From: CALDOK01 sp964481655
GTDB lineage: Bacteria > Myxococcota_A > UBA796 > JAFGLY01
Assembly (NCBI GenBank): GCA_964481655.1
Contig: CAYZVO010000002.1
Coordinates: 1 to 64,000, forward strand
DNA: 64,000 bases
Direction: 5' to 3'
The position numbers and the translations under genes were made by a program. This document shows positions 60,793 through 64,000 of this stretch, piece by piece (position 1 is the stretch's first letter; the number at the start of each line of letters is the position of its first letter). Below the pieces are notes generated by a model. The model made no database searches. It was not told the origin of the DNA and worked only from the letters and a program-made list of their open reading frames with translations.

Positions 60793-63744
60793 ATGATCCG
60801 CCGGCTCTCGGCTCCATTCCTTGCATTCGCGGCCCTGACCCTCCCCGTGGTCGCGGGCGCGCCCGGCTGCCAGTGCCGCTACTCTGCCGACCCCTCCGCC
60901 AACGTGGAGATCGACGGCTCCCTCGACTTCGGCCCCGTGCCGGACGGGTTCGCCGGCACGGCGACGGTGCTGGTCCACGGCACCTCCATCGCGCCGGCCA
61001 TCAGCGTGGACGCCGAGGGCATGGACGCCACCTGGATCCGTGGGACCGTGGGCTCCGCGGCCCGGCTCGTCGCCAGCTGTGATCCCAGCCTGAACGACGG
61101 CGACTCCGGCTCCATCGAGCTCGACTTCGGGGGTGCGGAGCCCTTCGCGGTGGACTGGAGCTGCAGCGCTGGCGAGCGCCCCGCGCGGCTGCCCGATCCC
61201 CTGCTCGAGCCCATCGACCTCCAGGCCTTCGCCTCTGTGCCCGGCTCCGAGCTGGGCGACGCCGCCATCGCCGCCAGCGACGGCGCCCGCTTCGTGCTCA
61301 ACCCGCCCACCGGCGACGTCTTCGTCTCCGACCCGGTCGCCGGCCGGCTCTGGCGCCAGGGCTTCGGCTACAAGGTGCCGGGCTGGGGTGCCTGGCTGCC
61401 CCAGGACATGGAGCTGTACGAGAACTGGGACCCGTACCCCCCCTGCATCGCCGAAGGCATGTGGAACCGCCAGGACGGCAGCTGCACCGGCGCCGAACGC
61501 AGCGGCGACGGCGACATCCCAGAGAACTGGATCTACGTGCACTCGGGCTTCGTGGGCGACGACGACTACGACCTGACGGGTGTGCGCGCGGGCGTGGCCC
61601 TCGAGGACCAGCAGCTCATCGCGGTGGTGGGCGATCGTGACGACGAAGGCTTCGTGGCCGTCGTGGATGCCGGCCTGGCCGTGGAGCTGGGCGACGAGAG
61701 CCCCTACAGCTACCTGCAGCTGGTGCGCGACGCCGACTCCGAGCAGACCCTGCCCGCTGGCCTCGAGATCACCGCCTCCGAGTCCGGCGCCTGGCTGGTG
61801 GAGCCCAACACCGGCGTGGTCTGGCAACTGCAGGAGGTGGACGAGCTGTCCCCCATCGTGGTTCGGGCCGACTTCGAGATCGGTCCCGTGAGCGCCACCG
61901 CCAACATCGACGACGCCCTGGTGCTGCGGCGGGACGACGGCAGCTGGGCCAAGCTCGACGCCGCCGGCCTGGCCGAGCTCGCCGTGCCTGTGACCGCCTG
62001 GAGCGGCCTGGTGGACCTCGCGCCGACCTTCGTGGCTGGCGATCGCCAGGCCGTCTGGGCCTGGTACGCCGACCCCGGCGTGCTGGCCTGGTGGGACACC
62101 GGCAGCGGCCTGGCGGGCCTGGTCGCGGTGCCGAGCAGCGTCCAGACCGTGCACCACCTGGCGGCCGACCGCATCTTCGGCGGCAGCGCCGAGACCTCGT
62201 CCATGGCCTGGATCGTGGCCGAGGACGCCGACGGCGCCATCGCGCTGCTGGGCGCCCAGGCAGAAGAAGCCGTGCTCGAGCGGGGCGGCGTCGCCCTGCC
62301 GGCGCTGCCCATGGCCATGGCCATCGACGGTGCGCCCCACGACCTCTACCTCGCCTACCCCGCGGGCGCGGACGGCTGCGACGGCGATCTGGCCGCGCTG
62401 TGCAGCGACGGCGAGCACCCGGCGGCCATCGCCAGCTACTACGCCCCCTACGGGCTGGTGCCCCCCACCTCCACGGGGCACCCCCTCAACATGTTCATCA
62501 ACCCGATCCTGGAGACCCCCAAGGATCACCAGGTCAACTCGGACTTCTCCAAGGGCGAGGCCCGCTGCGACGACGCCCCCGCGGACTTCGACGAGCGGCT
62601 CTACGACGGCTGCTGCGCCCTGTCCTGGGCTGTGCGCGAGCGCGTGGCGCCCAGCATGGACTACGTGGCCGAGGCCTGGCTCACCATCGGATCCGACACC
62701 GAGTCCACCGACGACGACGTGGCGGTGACCATCGGGCTGAACCCCACCTGGCTGCGCCAGGCCCGGGACTGCTACGGCGAGCTGTTGACGGCCCCCCAGG
62801 GCTACGAGGCCCTCGAGATCCTGGACTACTACGGCGACATGGGCATGGGCTACACCCACTGGACCCACACCTCCATGGCCGACCAGGACGCCACCGAGCC
62901 CATGGACTGGTTCATGGGGCTGTTGTACGAGTCGGGCGTGGACTTCAGCTTCCCCATGGCGTCGCAGGCCGAGTACCAGATGCTGCACGACGGCATGTAC
63001 GCGGCGTCCCGCTACGACGACCTGCCCGACTTCGACGACATGGGCACCGACGTGGTCATGACCACCCTCGAGGTCCCCCTGCAGGGCATCTCGGGCAACC
63101 ACTTCGACGGCCCGGTGATGCTGTCGGACGAAGGCTGGCCCGATGACGACCCGTCCTGGAACCGTGCCGGCCGCGACGGCCCCCTGGCCCTCGGCGACGA
63201 TCCGTTCCAGGCCTACTACTTCGCCTCGGCGGGCACGGACCCGGCCGTGGGGCTCGATGGCTTCCGCAAGAAGGAGCTGTTCCCGCTGGACATCCGCACC
63301 CGGGCCGCGGCCTTCGAGATGGGCGAGGACCCCCAGGACTGGTTCCTGGGCGGCGACTCTGGCGTGCTCTACCTGCCGGGGCACTCCTGGGCGCTGAACA
63401 CCCAGGGCGACCTGCACGAGGCGGGGCTGTTCCGCGAGAGCCAGGTCTGGGGCACCGAGACCGAAGAGCGCGACTGGGAGCAGGTCATCCGCTACCTGCG
63501 CCGCATCATCGCCTCGTCGCAGCCTGACGACGTCAAGGTCTGGTACCTGCACATCTTCGACTTCACCAACACCGGTGGCATCATCGAGGACAACTCCGGC
63601 GTCACGCCGCAGGTCGACATCAACGTCGACGCCCTCGAGGCCATCAACGCCCTGCTGGTGCACCCGGGCCACGCCCGCTGGGCCCAGCCCGATGCCGTGG
63701 TGGACGAGTGGCTCGCCACCAGCGGCGACGGAGGCTCCCGATGA
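60793..63744 (+). CDS. Large lipoprotein of unknown function
   Basis: A 983-aa protein with a signal peptide and lipobox-like GAPGC (residue 26), then a CQC motif. The N-terminal region is Ig-like (to about 110). The middle has Gly/Asp/Trp repeats suggesting a beta-propeller (DGARFVLNPPTGDVFVS, GFVAVVDAGLAVEL, ESGAWLVEPNTGVVWQL). The C-terminal half is Trp/Tyr/His-rich (DYYGDMGMGYTHWTHTSMAD, HSWALNTQGDLHEAG) and could hold a metal site. Many cysteines occur as pairs (CCALS). GAGGTG precedes ATG 60793. It overlaps the next gene by 4 nt. No family was recognised. Confidence 0.65.
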   Translation: MIRRLSAPFLAFAALTLPVVAGAPGCQCRYSADPSANVEIDGSLDFGPVPDGFAGTATVLVHGTSIAPAISVDAEGMDATWIRGTVGSAARLVASCDPSLNDGDSGSIELDFGGAEPFAVDWSCSAGERPARLPDPLLEPIDLQAFASVPGSELGDAAIAASDGARFVLNPPTGDVFVSDPVAGRLWRQGFGYKVPGWGAWLPQDMELYENWDPYPPCIAEGMWNRQDGSCTGAERSGDGDIPENWIYVHSGFVGDDDYDLTGVRAGVALEDQQLIAVVGDRDDEGFVAVVDAGLAVELGDESPYSYLQLVRDADSEQTLPAGLEITASESGAWLVEPNTGVVWQLQEVDELSPIVVRADFEIGPVSATANIDDALVLRRDDGSWAKLDAAGLAELAVPVTAWSGLVDLAPTFVAGDRQAVWAWYADPGVLAWWDTGSGLAGLVAVPSSVQTVHHLAADRIFGGSAETSSMAWIVAEDADGAIALLGAQAEEAVLERGGVALPALPMAMAIDGAPHDLYLAYPAGADGCDGDLAALCSDGEHPAAIASYYAPYGLVPPTSTGHPLNMFINPILETPKDHQVNSDFSKGEARCDDAPADFDERLYDGCCALSWAVRERVAPSMDYVAEAWLTIGSDTESTDDDVAVTIGLNPTWLRQARDCYGELLTAPQGYEALEILDYYGDMGMGYTHWTHTSMADQDATEPMDWFMGLLYESGVDFSFPMASQAEYQMLHDGMYAASRYDDLPDFDDMGTDVVMTTLEVPLQGISGNHFDGPVMLSDEGWPDDDPSWNRAGRDGPLALGDDPFQAYYFASAGTDPAVGLDGFRKKELFPLDIRTRAAAFEMGEDPQDWFLGGDSGVLYLPGHSWALNTQGDLHEAGLFRESQVWGTETEERDWEQVIRYLRRIIASSQPDDVKVWYLHIFDFTNTGGIIEDNSGVTPQVDINVDALEAINALLVHPGHARWAQPDAVVDEWLATSGDGGSR

Positions 63745-64000
63745 CCCCCTCCCGCTCCTGGCTCCTGGCCCTGCTGCTGGTGGGCTGCGGCCCGTGCCGC
63801 AGCACGGCCGACGACACCCAGGTCCCCGACGACACTCAGGACAGCGATCCGGGTGACACCCACCCGGAGACCGACGACACGGATCCCGGCTACCGGGACC
63901 TGGACGGCGACGGCTACTACGAGTTCTACGACTGCGACGACGAGGACCCCGACGTCCACCCCGGGGCCGAAGAGATCTGCGACGACATCGACAACGACTG
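63741..64000 (+). CDS. MopE-type lipoprotein, 5' part (runs off the window)
   Basis: The first 86 codons of a lipoprotein (LLVGC, Cys at residue 16, another at 19). A Thr/Asp linker (ADDTQVPDDTQDSDPGDT) leads into DGDGYYEFYDCDDEDPDV and HPGAEEICDDIDNDC, the repeat of the MopE/copper-binding or thrombospondin-type-3-like motif family (PF11617). More repeats probably follow beyond the window. The ATG lies in an ATGA overlap with the 983-aa lipoprotein gene, so the two are co-expressed. Confidence 0.8.
   Translation, partial: MTPSRSWLLALLLVGCGPCRSTADDTQVPDDTQDSDPGDTHPETDDTDPGYRDLDGDGYYEFYDCDDEDPDVHPGAEEICDDIDND

Overview
This is a gene-dense, very GC-rich (about 70%) chromosomal segment. The likeliest source is a Myxococcota-type (former deltaproteobacterial) bacterium, possibly known only from an assembled genome. 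The signs are many short lipoprotein signal peptides followed by Asp/Thr-rich linkers encoded by GTCGGC/GTCGGT hexamers, FG-GAP and MopE-type surface lipoproteins, an HDOD protein, RND/LolA-like export genes and strong codon-position GC bias. This assignment is an inference from gene content; there is no rRNA or other phylogenetic marker here. I found no tRNA, rRNA, CRISPR array, prophage or classical IS element. Gene packing is tight: most same-strand neighbours overlap by 1 or 4 nt, and many convergent pairs touch or overlap at their 3' ends.

Layout, 1-16 kb: a lipoprotein fragment, a metallophosphoesterase, an exported protein, a beta-lactamase-fold lipoprotein and an HDOD protein. At 4451-10229 lies a seven-gene, mostly translationally coupled operon: a radical SAM enzyme, a Ycf46-like AAA+ ATPase, a DUF1257/Ycf35-like protein, a TPR protein, a DUF2997-like mini-protein, a zinc-ribbon membrane protein with a degenerate signal-peptidase-like domain, and a PilT-type ATPase. 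An aminotransferase, a small membrane protein, an S9 peptidase lipoprotein and a GT-C-like membrane protein follow.

16-31 kb: a 1644-residue double UvrA whose two halves both appear to lack the UvrB-binding domain, coupled to a creatininase-family hydrolase. Next come an amidohydrolase fused to an NTF2-like domain, a methyltransferase, a TonB-C-like protein coupled to an SbcD/Mre11-like nuclease, a SanA/YdcF-like protein, a membrane protein with a toroid-like domain, two exported proteins, and a REP-associated (RAYT) transposase followed by three 63-bp repeats.

31.7-42.8 kb: a probable lipid synthesis and export locus. On the minus strand, a PEP-synthase/rifampicin-phosphotransferase-like dikinase, a DUF3419 (BtaA-like) transferase, an RND/MMPL transporter and a beta-propeller protein overlap one another. 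Divergently on the plus strand lie a START-domain protein, a LolA-like carrier, a coding fragment and a DUF1302-like outer-membrane protein. A MITE-like element with imperfect terminal inverted repeats sits between the two arms.

42.9-64 kb: a DUF3095 cyclase-like protein, lipoproteins, a Cys-hydrolase-like exported protein whose Shine-Dalgarno can fold into a hairpin, a Ppx/GppA phosphatase, an FGE-like lipoprotein, an ABC importer of the NitT/TauT type, heme A and heme O synthases (ctaA, ctaB), a TULIP-like lipoprotein, a dolichol/phytol-kinase-like enzyme with a GNAT and an OleC-like acyl ligase, then large surface lipoproteins (FG-GAP repeats, a 983-aa unknown protein, a truncated MopE-type protein). 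The best candidates for undescribed biology are the Ycf46/DUF1257/DUF2997 operon, the DUF3419-dikinase-RND lipid locus and the double UvrA.
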